DNA of 64,000 nucleotides from CALOFP01 sp942492635 (GCA_942492635.1 CALOFP010000004.1:1-64000), one strand, 5' to 3'; shown: positions 45,370-55,189, numbered from the stretch's first letter. Made by a program: numbers and translations. Notes: generated by a model from the letters alone, not told the origin.

Positions 45370-45944
45370 ATTTCCCTCCCGAAAAAACCAGTGCAAAACT
45401 ATAGAAATTTTAAATGCAAAGTCAACTTAATGGAACGAATTCCCATCAAAAAAATTATTTTTCAACTGAGATAGGTGGAAAAAGAATGCAGGAAGTTCCG
45501 CCAGAAAAACTTCGTCTGCTGCCAGAACCAATTCCCTCGCAAATTCGGCGCATTGTCATACTCGTATCCGAAGGGAACGTGCAGCCTCTCCGGAGAATCT
45601 CGAGGAACTCCATCCCGTGCTTTCAGTAGCGGCTCCGGTCAATTCCCGAGCACAAATGAAACAGTAACCATGATCCTGTCTTCCTCTCCATTCAAACAAA
45701 TATCTTTTATATTTTGAAACAGCCCAACATGTGTTAGATTCTCAATTGTTCCATCAACAACAGCAAGGGATTATCCGAAGATATCGTGATGAGAATAAAA
45801 TCGGAGCTATCACATGAAAATTATGAAGATATTTCCACTGAAAACTCTTTCAGAAACAGAAAGAAAATCTTGCGCTTTATTTCAAACTTCAGTATCCTGT
45901 CCGCAGTTTTTTAAAAAAGTAAACAACTATCTATCGGAGGTATT
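45370..45944. other. Gene-poor stretch between YitT-type and MFS genes
   Basis: No confident gene. On the minus strand 45465-45638 is open for 58 codons (ARDGVPRDSPERLHVPFGYE and then a Trp/Phe-rich end), preceded in frame by a short M-start piece with a stop at 45639-45641. This could be a decayed gene fragment. The last 35 bp carry the ribosome-binding site of the MFS gene (CGGAGG). Confidence 0.4.
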
Positions 45945-47552
45945 ATGAATTTGGCGGATCTAATTGTTCTAGTCGGCGGGATCGGTGCCGGACTCGGACT
46001 GGTTTACATTGTTTGGACCTACGTGAAAGGACTTCACGAAAGCCCCAGGGACATGTGGTTCATGTTCGTCACAAAGATTATCGAGTACACAGCTTACGCT
46101 GCGATGAACATGACATTCATTCTCTGGCTCACGGCAGACTGCGGACTTGGAGACATCCAGGCAGGTACATTCATCAGTGCCTGGTCAATCGGCCTGAGTG
46201 CCGTAGCAATGGTGGCTGGAGCGCTTGTTGATGCATTAGGACTAAAGAAAACTCTTCTCGCATCCAGTGTGATGCTGCTTTTTTCAAGATTCTTCATGTC
46301 CTTCGTTACAGATCCGACTCTTGTAATGATCCTCGGATTTATTCCCCTCGCTCTTGGATTTGCCATCGTAGGTCCGGTTATATCGGTAGCCATCAAGAAA
46401 TTTACCACAAAAGAAGGTGCCGCATTGGGATTCGGTCTCTTCTACGTACTCATGAACCTCGCCTACGCAATCGGCGGAGGACTCTTCGACTTCGTGAGGG
46501 ATCACCTTGCGCAGAAAGATGCCATGGGAAAGGTACTCAACGAGAATTTCGGTATGGATATTCCCATGCTGGGACACTTCTCAACATACCAGGTATTCTT
46601 CATAATCGGATTCATCTTCACGATCATCAGCACACTATTCATCTTCCTTCTGCGCGAAGGCGTTGAAGTAACGGAAGAAGGCATAAAGATAACACCACCG
46701 GAAAAAGAGGAAGGAAACTTCCTTCAGGTTTTCATGAAAACCGGAAGCAGGGCTGCAAAAGAGACTTGGCAGACAATCTCCACAACAATGAGGGAGAAGT
46801 TCTTCTGGCAGTTTATCGGCCTTCTCTCACTCACACTCTTTGTAAGATTCGTATTTTTCCACTTCCACTACACATTCCCCAAATACGGTATCCGTGTACT
46901 TGGTGAAGGTGCGAAAATCGGTAACATCTACGGAGTTCTCAATCCCGTACTCGTTATCTATCTCGTTCCCATTATCGCCTACTTCACAAAGAAGGTAAGC
47001 TCCTACAAAATGCTTATTGTGGGATCGACAATCTCCGCATTTTCCGTATTTATTGCGACAATACCGGGAAGTGCTTTCGCATGGCTCACAAACACAGTTC
47101 TAGGAGAGCTCATCTTCATAAAGTGGCTCGGACTTGCTCCTGATATGGCTGCACTCGCTGCAAATCCCCCCACGACAGCATACTGGCCTCTCATCTTTTT
47201 CATCCTCGTATTCACAGTGGGTGAAGCTATCTGGTCACCAAGACTTATGCAGTTTACAGCAGAAATCGCACCGAAAGGAAAAGAGGGAACATACATCGCT
47301 CTCTCGGTTCTTCCCTACTTCTTCGCCAAGTTTTTCGTCGGACCGATGTCCGGTATCCTCGTAAAGGCCTATACACCTCTTACAGAGAAACTTGATAGTG
47401 CAGGAAACGTTGTAATGGAAGCAGGTAAGGCTGTAATGGTTATAGGAGACATCTCCAACCACCACATGGTATGGGTATGGATCGGCGGAATGGCGATTCT
47501 CACCCCCATCGGGCTTCTCTTCTTCAAGAAGCTTTTCGACAAGCACGAATAA
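45945..47552 (+). CDS. MFS transporter
   Basis: 535 residues with about 12-14 hydrophobic helices in two halves and a Lys-rich loop (IKITPPEKEEG) between. The N-terminal half has WSIGLSAVAMVAGALVDALGLKK, an MFS motif-A-like loop. It is larger than average, with an added C-terminal helix pair; the arrangement resembles peptide/POT-type or related permeases. The substrate is not recognisable. CGGAGG precedes ATG 45945. Confidence 0.85.
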   Translation: MNLADLIVLVGGIGAGLGLVYIVWTYVKGLHESPRDMWFMFVTKIIEYTAYAAMNMTFILWLTADCGLGDIQAGTFISAWSIGLSAVAMVAGALVDALGLKKTLLASSVMLLFSRFFMSFVTDPTLVMILGFIPLALGFAIVGPVISVAIKKFTTKEGAALGFGLFYVLMNLAYAIGGGLFDFVRDHLAQKDAMGKVLNENFGMDIPMLGHFSTYQVFFIIGFIFTIISTLFIFLLREGVEVTEEGIKITPPEKEEGNFLQVFMKTGSRAAKETWQTISTTMREKFFWQFIGLLSLTLFVRFVFFHFHYTFPKYGIRVLGEGAKIGNIYGVLNPVLVIYLVPIIAYFTKKVSSYKMLIVGSTISAFSVFIATIPGSAFAWLTNTVLGELIFIKWLGLAPDMAALAANPPTTAYWPLIFFILVFTVGEAIWSPRLMQFTAEIAPKGKEGTYIALSVLPYFFAKFFVGPMSGILVKAYTPLTEKLDSAGNVVMEAGKAVMVIGDISNHHMVWVWIGGMAILTPIGLLFFKKLFDKHE

Positions 47553-48403
47553 TTACCGCTGAATTTCGCAGATTGATCAGATTTCCCTGATTTCAATGCG
47601 ATCTTTACTACTTTTTTCATCCGAATAAGTTCATAAATCGCAGTTCTTCTGAGGTTGAGAATTTCTTTTTCCACTGGTACACACAGATTAAAATATTTTC
47701 ATAACTCGTCACAAATTCGGTTGACTGGACCGCACAACAGCAAACACCAACCAACTGATTTAACAACACAATTTCTGCCACCACACTACAGGGGAGTGCT
47801 TCCGTGTGCGCCCGTAACGGATTTCTGAACTACCACATTTCCCGAGACGATTTAAATCGTCGAAACGATCTTATCCGAAACCCAGCGGGTTAAAATGATT
47901 ATAGAAACCGAAACCCACACCACCCATTTCCCGGAACCCCGTCAGGCGGTGACACAATTATTTTGAACTTTTGTTACGCTATTTTCATAAATGATAAAAT
48001 CCCGATTCAGTTTCCAATCCGACCTCAAAGAAATAATTCGGTCAATTTAGAGGCTGGGATAATCAGATTATTTGTATCCCAATGAAATTAGTCGCCATTT
48101 CGATCAAAAACAAAATATCCTGGTCCCGTCAGACTTTATTTCGGGCTCGATATTTTTAATTTAGCAAATTCAACGGCTGGAATGATCAGACTATTTGTTT
48201 TCGGCAAATTTTAGAGGATATGATCATCGGGATACTGTTTTGTGATGAAATACGTCAATAGTTTGGGGTGGAGAAAGTTTTTGCAAGTCTCTGAACTCCT
48301 CACGATTTAAGGGTTCGTGCGGTTCCACATCAAAAAATCCGAGGCGAGGTGAAGACCGACCCTGCGAGTTCTTTTTGAGTTCAGTGGTCAGACATGAAGG
48401 TTT
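47553..48403. other. Gene-free 850-bp region with degenerate repeats and a palindrome
   Basis: No ORF is supported on either strand. It holds a perfect 16-bp palindrome (GACGATTTAAATCGTC, 47846-47861), three related imperfect repeats beginning near 48042, 48165 and 48205, and the first of these includes a GGGATA/TATCCC hairpin. The last 100 bp (48300-48400) are GC-richer, unlike the rest. Confidence 0.5.
48042..48237. repeat. Three degenerate direct repeats
   Basis: CAATTTAGAGGCTGGGATAA (48042), CAAATTCAACGGCTGGAATG (48165) and CAAATTTTAGAGGATATGAT (48205) share a CAAATT-(T/C)A-GG-T-(G/A)AT core and a following ATCAGA/TATTTG or similar. Divergence is too high to call a CRISPR or a mobile element. 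Confidence 0.4.
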
Positions 48404-48685
48404 TCACTCTTTTTTTCTTTTGAAGGAAACCTTTATTTCGAGCTCCATCTCTTGGAGGACGTTTTTGAGCAGTTCTTCCACGTCCAGTTTTCCTATCTGT
48501 TCCGCTATCTCTTTTGAGATTGAACTCTTGAGTTCCTCTTTGAGCTTGTCACCTTTGAGCATAGCCTGCCCTAGAAGATCCTTTGAGAGCTCTTTTGTAA
48601 GATCCACATTCTCTTCGATGGTGCTCTTAATATCCTCAGGAATCGGAACTTTATCGAGAAGCTTTTCTACCAGTTTCTTTTTCAT
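48404..48685 (-). CDS. Small alpha-helical protein, phasin-like
   Basis: 93 residues. It is predicted mainly helical, with heptad-like Leu/Ile spacing (VEKLLDKVPIPEDIKSTIEENVD) and a basic C-terminal tail. It overlaps folK by TGATG, so it is translated with it, although no folate role is suggested. It recalls phasin-like proteins only in general character. Function unknown. Confidence 0.6.
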   Translation of the reverse strand: MKKKLVEKLLDKVPIPEDIKSTIEENVDLTKELSKDLLGQAMLKGDKLKEELKSSISKEIAEQIGKLDVEELLKNVLQEMELEIKVSFKRKKE

Positions 48686-49173
48686 CACAACCTCGTTATC
48701 TCCTGATCTTTAAATAAATGTCCTTTGTCTTTTAGCGATCTTTCCATAATCTCCCTCTCAACAGCGAAGTGTACTTCGCCCTCCAGAACTTCAAGGGAGG
48801 GGATAAGTACAAAAAGCCGCTCCATGCATGCGGCGTGGGGCACATTTAGTCTTTCACTAATATACTCCCCCCCTTCCCAGAGTATGATGTCTATATCGAT
48901 CAGTCTCGGTCCCTTATCTATCAACTTCACTCGCCCCATCTCATTTTCAACTCCCTGTGTACGGTCAAGGAACGCTTCGGGCTCCAAATCTGTCTCCACA
49001 AGCAGAGAGAGGTTTATGAAATCCCGCTGTGTAACATAGTCCACTGGATTGGTGCAGTAGAGCGACGACTCCTTGAGAATTTTCACTTTCGATTTTTCCA
49101 GCTGATCTTCTGCAAGTCGAAGGTTTTTGACCCTGTCACCGACATTTGATCCGAGGGAGAGCAGGTACTTCAT
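48685..49173 (-). CDS. folK: 2-amino-4-hydroxy-6-hydroxymethyldihydropteridine pyrophosphokinase
   Basis: 162 residues. The start at 49173 overlaps the aminotransferase stop as TGATG; the longer frame up to 49326 lies inside that gene. Signatures LLSLGSNVGDR, RLIDIDIILWEGG and PHAACMERLFVL are conserved. It makes the pteridine diphosphate for dihydropteroate synthase. No other folate gene is adjacent. Confidence 0.95.
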   Translation of the reverse strand: MKYLLSLGSNVGDRVKNLRLAEDQLEKSKVKILKESSLYCTNPVDYVTQRDFINLSLLVETDLEPEAFLDRTQGVENEMGRVKLIDKGPRLIDIDIILWEGGEYISERLNVPHAACMERLFVLIPSLEVLEGEVHFAVEREIMERSLKDKGHLFKDQEITRL

Positions 49174-50330
49174 CAGATCTTTACCCCCTTGAGCCTCTCT
49201 TCCAGTTGATCTATCTCCCCGGGAGAACGGGTGACGGAGAGCCTGAAGTACCCCTCTCCGAACTGTCCCAATGCCGACCCGGGAACTGTAACAATACCAT
49301 GATTCTCCATTAGATGCACTGTCCATGACTCGGAAGTATAGCCTTCGGGCACGCTGGCGTAGATGTAAAACCCCGCCTGATTTTTGAAGAATTTAAAACC
49401 TGAACGTTCGAAGATCTTCTCGATTCGCTCTCTGTTCCGGGCGTAGAAATGTCGGATTGTATTCGTCTCCGAAGGATCCATGTCGAGTGCCGCTATTGCC
49501 GCATCCTGAACTGCTCCGAACGGGGAGGATCCCTGCTCCGATTTAACTTTGAGAAGTGCCTTAATAAGTTCCCCGCTTCCCGCTGCGAAACCGATTCTCC
49601 AGCCTGTCATGGAGTAGCCTTTGGAAAAGGAGAAGAACTCGATCACTCTTCTGCCGCGGTCCAGCTCCAGAAGAGATATCGGCCGTTCCCGGTCGAAAAC
49701 TTCACCGTATGCCATATCGGAGAGAACCGCAAGATCGTATTTTTCGGCGTAATCCAGAATCTTTTCCGCCGCAGGCCGGGTCATTTCCGCTCCGGTAGGG
49801 TTGTTGGGATAGTTGAGATAGATGAGTTTGGAGCGAAAAAGAATCTCCCCTGGTACAGATTCCAGATCGGGAACAAATCCGTTTTCCTCCTTCAGCGGCA
49901 GGGTGTAAACCTCTGCTCCAGCATGCAGAGCTCCGGATCTGTAAACCGGATATGCGGGATCGGGAACAAGGGCTACGTCGCCGGGATCGATTACTGTCTG
50001 GGGAAAACGGAAGATTGCCTCCTTCGAGCCTATCAGCGCTGTTATCTCCCTCTCAGGATCCAGTGAAAAACCGTAGGTTTTTTCGAGCCATGCGGCCACC
50101 GCCTTCCTGAATTCGGGGGTACCGTTGTAGCTTGAATAGCGGTGGGTTTCGGGATTCTCAATGGAATCTCTAAGGGCGTTAACAACCGGTCGTGGCGTTG
50201 GAATGCCGCACTCCCCGACGCCGAAATCGAGAAGGTCAACACCTCTGGCCTGAAGCTCCTTTTTCCTCTTTGCCAGGCGGGCAAAGGGATAGTCCGGTGC
50301 ATTCAATATCTTTTCAGAAAGTCTTACCAT
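49173..50330 (-). CDS. Class I/II PLP aminotransferase, LL-diaminopimelate aminotransferase-like
   Basis: 385 residues. ATG 50330 overlaps the panC stop as TGATG. The pattern NNPTGAEMT, DMAYGEVF and the PLP lysine in SFSKGYSMTGWRIGF fits the Aspartate/LL-DAP aminotransferase group; LDFGVGECGIPTPRPV near the N terminus fits DapL/succinyl-DAP transaminase. Lysine biosynthesis is plausible but the substrate is not certain. Middle gene of a four-gene run. Confidence 0.85.
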   Translation of the reverse strand: MVRLSEKILNAPDYPFARLAKRKKELQARGVDLLDFGVGECGIPTPRPVVNALRDSIENPETHRYSSYNGTPEFRKAVAAWLEKTYGFSLDPEREITALIGSKEAIFRFPQTVIDPGDVALVPDPAYPVYRSGALHAGAEVYTLPLKEENGFVPDLESVPGEILFRSKLIYLNYPNNPTGAEMTRPAAEKILDYAEKYDLAVLSDMAYGEVFDRERPISLLELDRGRRVIEFFSFSKGYSMTGWRIGFAAGSGELIKALLKVKSEQGSSPFGAVQDAAIAALDMDPSETNTIRHFYARNRERIEKIFERSGFKFFKNQAGFYIYASVPEGYTSESWTVHLMENHGIVTVPGSALGQFGEGYFRLSVTRSPGEIDQLEERLKGVKI

Positions 50331-51184
50331 CACTTGCCCAGATGAAGGTTGTCTATGAGCCTTGTGGTTCCGATGAAAACCGCGGCAAAAATGTGGGATA
50401 ACTTGCCTGTTTCAGGTTCGGCTTCAAGATTCTCCTCGTTGAGGATTTTGAGATAGTCAATTCGCGCTTCGGGGATCGCATCCATAATCATCTTGCTTGC
50501 CTTCACTTCCAGATCTTTTACGGAGAGCTCTTCGTTCCTCTCCTCGGCCTCGATACAGAGCCTCCTGATCTCCTGCAGCGTACGGTTGATTGCCGGAGCT
50601 TTAGAACGCTCTTCTTCGCTGAGATAGCGGTTTCTGGAACTTTTCGCAAGACCGTCCGACTCCCGGACGGTCTTGCCGGGTATGATTTTGACCGGAAAAT
50701 GGTAGTTGGATACCAACTTCCTGATGACGAGAAGCTGCTGGTAATCCTTTTCCCCGAAAACCGCGATGTCGGGCTGAACCATGTTGAAAAGTATGGACAC
50801 AACCTGGACAACACCGTCAAAGTGGCCGGGTCTCTTCTCTCCGCAAAGACCCGATGCGATCTTACCCACTTTCATAGTTACCGAAGGTTCTTCAGGATAG
50901 ATTTCGGACACTTCCGGCATAAAGATTATGTCTGCCCCAACCTGCCTGCAGAGCTCAGCGTCCTCTTCCGCTTTCCTCGGATATTTTTCAAAATCCTCTC
51001 CCGGTCCGAACTGTGTGGGATTCACAAAAATTGAGACAATGAGGTGATCGGCCTCCTTTTTGCCCCTAGCCATGAGCGAGAGGTGTCCATCATGTAGCGC
51101 ACCCATGGTGGGAACCAGGGCTGCTGTGCCGGGAAGGGCACTCCTTTCCCGCCTCAACTCCTCAACTGTAGTAACGATCTTCAT
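50330..51184 (-). CDS. panC: Pantothenate synthetase
   Basis: 284 residues from ATG 51184 (AAGGAGG site); the upstream frame to 51289 is untenable. It joins pantoate and beta-alanine with ATP. Motifs: VPTMGALHDGHLSL (HxGH), VSIFVNPTQF, and KSSRNRYLS (KMSKS-like). First gene of the panC-aminotransferase-folK-phasin-like run. Confidence 0.97.
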   Translation of the reverse strand: MKIVTTVEELRRERSALPGTAALVPTMGALHDGHLSLMARGKKEADHLIVSIFVNPTQFGPGEDFEKYPRKAEEDAELCRQVGADIIFMPEVSEIYPEEPSVTMKVGKIASGLCGEKRPGHFDGVVQVVSILFNMVQPDIAVFGEKDYQQLLVIRKLVSNYHFPVKIIPGKTVRESDGLAKSSRNRYLSEEERSKAPAINRTLQEIRRLCIEAEERNEELSVKDLEVKASKMIMDAIPEARIDYLKILNEENLEAEPETGKLSHIFAAVFIGTTRLIDNLHLGK

Positions 51185-51370
51185 CAAATCCTCCTTAAAA
51201 ACAAATCTGACACTGTATAGCAGATTCACCCATTTTTTTAAAGATAAATCTTGGGAAAAAGTGAGGCATTTCATCAAAAATTGTTTCATAAATTGGCTTT
51301 TCCTGATTTTTAGTTGAATTCCGCATCAATATTAAATAGACTAAAAAGCTGTTTTTAAAAGGGGAAAACC

Positions 51371-52567
51371 GTGTCCAAAAGGATTGCTTTAATAGACAAT
51401 AATATTAATTCTTACAATGAAATCAAGATATTAACAAAAAACATGTCGCCTGCGTGGGAGGTGGTTCACTATACCGATCCATCCAGAGCCCTCGTCGATT
51501 TAGACAGAAATCCGGCGGACATGATACTTCTCTCAATGGAGATGGATTCCGTCAATTCCGAACGGATTGCCAGACACGCGGCGAGAAGCCATCCTTCCGT
51601 CGCTCGGCTGACCTATTTCGACAGGGAGAACATGGATGCCGCCCATAAGGCCCGCTCCATATCGCACAGGACATTCACCCGCCCTTTCAATCCCAGCGGT
51701 TTTCTTCTGGACCTCAAGCGAAGCTTTGCCCTCAGAACCCTTCTCTGCAGAAAAGAGCTTGTCGACGCCATAAGCAGGGTTGAGGAACTTCCTTCACTTC
51801 CGGAGGTCTACAGAGAACTCAAGAGAGAGATGGAGAGCGAGGACAGCTCCATTCAGCGGATTGCCGATATCGTTTCCAGGGATGTGGCAATCTCTGCTGA
51901 GGTACTTCGCCACGCAAACAGTTCATGGTTCCGGCGTTCCGGAGATTCACTCTCCATACACAGGGCAATATCCCTTCTCGGACTTGAATCCTTGAAGGCC
52001 ATCGTACTTCACGAGAGAATAAGCAGATACTATCTCATGAGAAAGAACCGTTACCTGCCTCTTGATCGTTTCAACAGGCACAGCGGCATGGTGGCAAGAG
52101 TTGCCAGAAGAATCGCAAGAGCGGAAGGTGCGTCCGTAGCCGTAATGGAGGAAAGTTTCACCGCCGGCCTGCTCCACGATATTGGAAAACTGGTGCTTCT
52201 CACCATAGGAAACTTCTACAAAGAAGCTGTGGCACTCAAGAAAGAGAAAGGCATCACGTTCTGTGAAGCGGAGAGGGAGCTTCTCGGCACAACACATGCC
52301 GAGATAGGCGGATTTCTTCTGAATCAGTGGGATTTTTCCGACCCGATCGTAGAAGCAATTTCCTATGTCTACAATCCCAGAGATCTGGCTCCGGAAAGAT
52401 TCTCTCCTCTTCTAGCGGTACACATCGCCAACGAGCTGATAAGAGAGAAAAAGTGCGGAACGAACCTCATAGATGAAGAGCTCGCACTCTATGCGGGAAT
52501 GCAAACCTCCCGTACGGACTGGGACGAAATTCTTGAGGAGGAGCTTTCTCAGGCTCCTTCGTTGTAG
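51371..52567 (+). CDS. HDOD-domain protein with receiver-like N terminus
   Basis: 398 residues starting at GTG 51371 (AAAGGGG site). Residues 1-120 resemble a response-regulator receiver, but the aspartate pocket is altered (IDNN instead of VDD; LLSMEMDS at the acceptor position), so it is probably not phosphorylated. Then an HDOD domain (about 130-390) with LPSLPEVY, ISLLGLESLKAIVL and GLLHDIGKL. HDOD proteins act in stress and signalling, without known catalysis. Convergent with and overlapping the TrkA-like gene by 19 bp. Confidence 0.9.
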   Translation: MSKRIALIDNNINSYNEIKILTKNMSPAWEVVHYTDPSRALVDLDRNPADMILLSMEMDSVNSERIARHAARSHPSVARLTYFDRENMDAAHKARSISHRTFTRPFNPSGFLLDLKRSFALRTLLCRKELVDAISRVEELPSLPEVYRELKREMESEDSSIQRIADIVSRDVAISAEVLRHANSSWFRRSGDSLSIHRAISLLGLESLKAIVLHERISRYYLMRKNRYLPLDRFNRHSGMVARVARRIARAEGASVAVMEESFTAGLLHDIGKLVLLTIGNFYKEAVALKKEKGITFCEAERELLGTTHAEIGGFLLNQWDFSDPIVEAISYVYNPRDLAPERFSPLLAVHIANELIREKKCGTNLIDEELALYAGMQTSRTDWDEILEEELSQAPSL

Positions 52568-53208
52568 CGATCAATATTCTCCTTCTTTCCTATTACCCAG
52601 AGAATGTCGGACATTTTGATAACGAAATCGGCGTCGGGTGTAAATACCATCCTGCCGGGCACAAGCTCCCTTATGGCGATGACGGAAAGGTTGTAGCGCT
52701 TGCGGAATCGAAGTTCCTTCAGAGAACTTCCTTCCATTTCCCTGCGGGGAGCAACCTCGGCGATTGAAAAGTCGTCCGAAAGGGGCAGATAGTCGAGCAT
52801 GTTGTTGCTCATCAGTCTGGCGGAGAGCCTGCTACTCTGATCCTTCTCCGGGAAAATTACGTTTTTAACTCCCAGCAGCCTGAGAATTCTCTCGTGCTCG
52901 TCGGTTACCGCCTTCACATAGATATTCTGAAATCCCATCTCCTTGAGGTAGAGAGTCGATATCATGCTGGCCTCGATGGAGCCGAGGGAAACGACTATGA
53001 AGTCCGCTTCGGCCGGAATGACGCTCTCAAGAACCTCCCTGCTGGTTATGTCGGCTGTTATGGGCTTCTGAATGTACTCCTTCACAACGTCGACCCGACG
53101 TTCGTTTCGATCAACCGCGATCACTTCGCAGCCGTCGCCTGAAAGAGCTTTAACAAGATGGAACCCGAACTCTCCTAGTCCCAGAACAACACCGATTCTT
53201 CTGGCCAT
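52549..53208 (-). CDS. ktrA: TrkA/KtrA-type potassium uptake regulatory subunit
   Basis: 219 residues. RCK_N domain with a Rossmann GLGEFGFHL nucleotide-binding loop and the VIAVDRNERR acidic end; a C-terminal RCK_C domain from about 140. It gates the paired membrane subunit according to NAD(H), ATP or ADP. It follows ktrB by 8 bp at the end of the nine-gene run. The 3' end overlaps the HDOD gene. Confidence 0.93.
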   Translation of the reverse strand: MARRIGVVLGLGEFGFHLVKALSGDGCEVIAVDRNERRVDVVKEYIQKPITADITSREVLESVIPAEADFIVVSLGSIEASMISTLYLKEMGFQNIYVKAVTDEHERILRLLGVKNVIFPEKDQSSRLSARLMSNNMLDYLPLSDDFSIAEVAPRREMEGSSLKELRFRKRYNLSVIAIRELVPGRMVFTPDADFVIKMSDILWVIGKKENIDRYNEGA

Positions 53209-53216
53209 AAAACCTC

Positions 53217-54548
53217 CTATCCGATAAGGATCCGTTCCTCGGCATGCTTGATGTTAAGCGACTTCCTGTTGAGGAAGAGGCTGAATATCGTAAGCGATCC
53301 GAGTCGTCCGATGAACATTGTTACAGTAATTACACATTTCGACATGAATGTCAGATTCCCCGTTATTCCGGTGGATAGACCTACCGTTCCGAAGGCGCTT
53401 ACAGTCTCGAAGAGAAGATCCCCCAGTGCCGCTCCCGGCTGGAATACGGAAAGCATTATGAGGGATGTAAAGACAACTGTGAAGGAGAACATCAGAACGA
53501 GAAGCCCCTGGAAGATGGTGCTTCTAGGAATAGACCGGTTCCTTGCGGTGACATCCTCGAAGTTGTTACGTCCCATGAACATTATGAAGAGAAAGAGTGC
53601 GAATGTGGTGGTCTTGATTCCACCCGCGGTGGAACCTGGCGATCCTCCGATAAACATGAGAAATATGATGACGAGGAGAGAGCTGGTGGACAGTGCCCCC
53701 AAATCAACCGTGTTGAATCCGGCAGTTCTGGCGCATACGGAGTGAAAGAGGCTGGAGAGGAAGGAGATCCTGTATCCCGAAGATAGCTGGAAAAGAAAGA
53801 TCAGCACTCCTCCTGCTGCAATGAGGAAGGAGCTTGTCACCAGCACGGTCCAGGTATGGAGAGAGAAGATGGGTGCGGTAAAGCGTCTCTTCTCCATCCT
53901 GAGCAGAATACGGTACTTGTTCTTAAGCTCGAAAATTACTACGAATCCGATGCCTCCCAGAACAACGAGAATCATTGTGACCATGTTCACTCCCGGATTT
54001 CCGTAGTATCCCGCCAAATTCTCTGAGTAGAGTGAAAATCCCGCGTTACAGAAGGCGGAGATTGCGTGAAACAGTGAAAATCCGGCCCTTTTCCAAATAT
54101 CTGCCTCGTCAAGTGTGAAGAAGTAACCGAGAAATCCGGCAAACTCCACTATAAAAGTGTACTTGAGAATAAAGGCAAGGAAGGATCTGAGCGGAAAACG
54201 CATTCCTCCCTGAAGGAAAGAGTATTCCAGCATCAACCTGTCCGAGAGAGAGATCTTCTGACGAACCAGCCAGATCACGAGGGCCGCGAAGGTCATGATT
54301 CCCAGCCCGCCCAGCTGGATTAGAAGAAGAATCACACCTTTCCCGAAGCCTGTGAATGCAGTCGCCGTATCCACCACGATGAGTCCGGTGACGCAGACCG
54401 CCGATGTGGATGTAAACAGGGCGTCGATGTAGGAGATTCCACCTTCAGTCGCAAAGGGAAGCTTGAGAAGAAGCGAACCCGTAAAAATCATGAAAAGAAA
54501 GGAACCTGCTATGACATGAGCTGTGGAGTTGATACCCTTCAGAGACAT
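53217..54548 (-). CDS. ktrB: TrkH/KtrB-type potassium channel subunit
   Basis: 443 residues with about eight or more hydrophobic helices and four P-loop regions typical of the superfamily, including the STSAVCVTGLIVVDT selectivity filter and SPGSTAGGIKTTTFALF. It takes up K+ with the RCK subunit next to it. The start overlaps the queE stop as TAATG. Confidence 0.95.
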   Translation of the reverse strand: MSLKGINSTAHVIAGSFLFMIFTGSLLLKLPFATEGGISYIDALFTSTSAVCVTGLIVVDTATAFTGFGKGVILLLIQLGGLGIMTFAALVIWLVRQKISLSDRLMLEYSFLQGGMRFPLRSFLAFILKYTFIVEFAGFLGYFFTLDEADIWKRAGFSLFHAISAFCNAGFSLYSENLAGYYGNPGVNMVTMILVVLGGIGFVVIFELKNKYRILLRMEKRRFTAPIFSLHTWTVLVTSSFLIAAGGVLIFLFQLSSGYRISFLSSLFHSVCARTAGFNTVDLGALSTSSLLVIIFLMFIGGSPGSTAGGIKTTTFALFLFIMFMGRNNFEDVTARNRSIPRSTIFQGLLVLMFSFTVVFTSLIMLSVFQPGAALGDLLFETVSAFGTVGLSTGITGNLTFMSKCVITVTMFIGRLGSLTIFSLFLNRKSLNIKHAEERILIG

Positions 54549-55189
54549 TATTCCACTCCGACGATCTTATGCAGCTGCAGCTGCATCCTGACCACTCCGC
54601 TTCTTCCGTATTTCATTACAAAATCGGAAACTTCACGAAAGAGCGGGGATCCCTCCTCGAAAACGGGACTGATGATTACGGGAACTCCCCTGTCGACCAC
54701 TTCGGCAAGCACACTTTCAACGAATCTGAGATCTTCGAGGGAGCCGACCACAAATTTTATCCATCCGTGATCTCCGATGAGATCCAGATTTTTCCTGCAG
54801 AAGTAACTGCATCCGGATGCAGGTGTTTTCCAGTCCATGGAGAGATAGACATCAGGAAAACGCTTTCTCAGCTCTGCAACATCAAGTGAACCGTTCGTCT
54901 CTATTGAGACTCTGCGATGAGGTGTTATCATTTCGAGGAGGCGCAAAAGCTCCTCCTCCTGAACCAGCGGCTCTCCCCCTGTAACGGTAACGTCATACGC
55001 CGGATCATTAAGGACACGCTCAGCAACCTCTCGGACAGAGAGGTCTGTCAGCCCCTCGCCCTCTATCGCTTCAGTGGCGTCACAGTAGGAGCACCGGAGG
55101 TTGCATCCGAAAAGTCTTACAAAAAGTGTGGGAAGTCCCGAAAAAAATCCCTCTCCCTGAATAGAACTAAAAATATTATTTATTTTCAT
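54548..55189 (-). CDS. queE: 7-carboxy-7-deazaguanine synthase
   Basis: 213 residues. Radical-SAM enzyme with a CNLRCSYCD cluster motif, early EGFFSG and TGGEPLVQ. It forms CDG on the queuosine/preQ0 pathway. No other que gene is near, so partners must be elsewhere. ATGA overlap with the outer-membrane gene upstream, TAATG with ktrB downstream. Confidence 0.95.
   Translation of the reverse strand: MKINNIFSSIQGEGFFSGLPTLFVRLFGCNLRCSYCDATEAIEGEGLTDLSVREVAERVLNDPAYDVTVTGGEPLVQEEELLRLLEMITPHRRVSIETNGSLDVAELRKRFPDVYLSMDWKTPASGCSYFCRKNLDLIGDHGWIKFVVGSLEDLRFVESVLAEVVDRGVPVIISPVFEEGSPLFREVSDFVMKYGRSGVVRMQLQLHKIVGVE

Noticed and set aside
45789..45914. 41-codon plus-strand ORF before the MFS gene
   Set aside because: No ribosome-binding site, no recognisable domain; length expected by chance.
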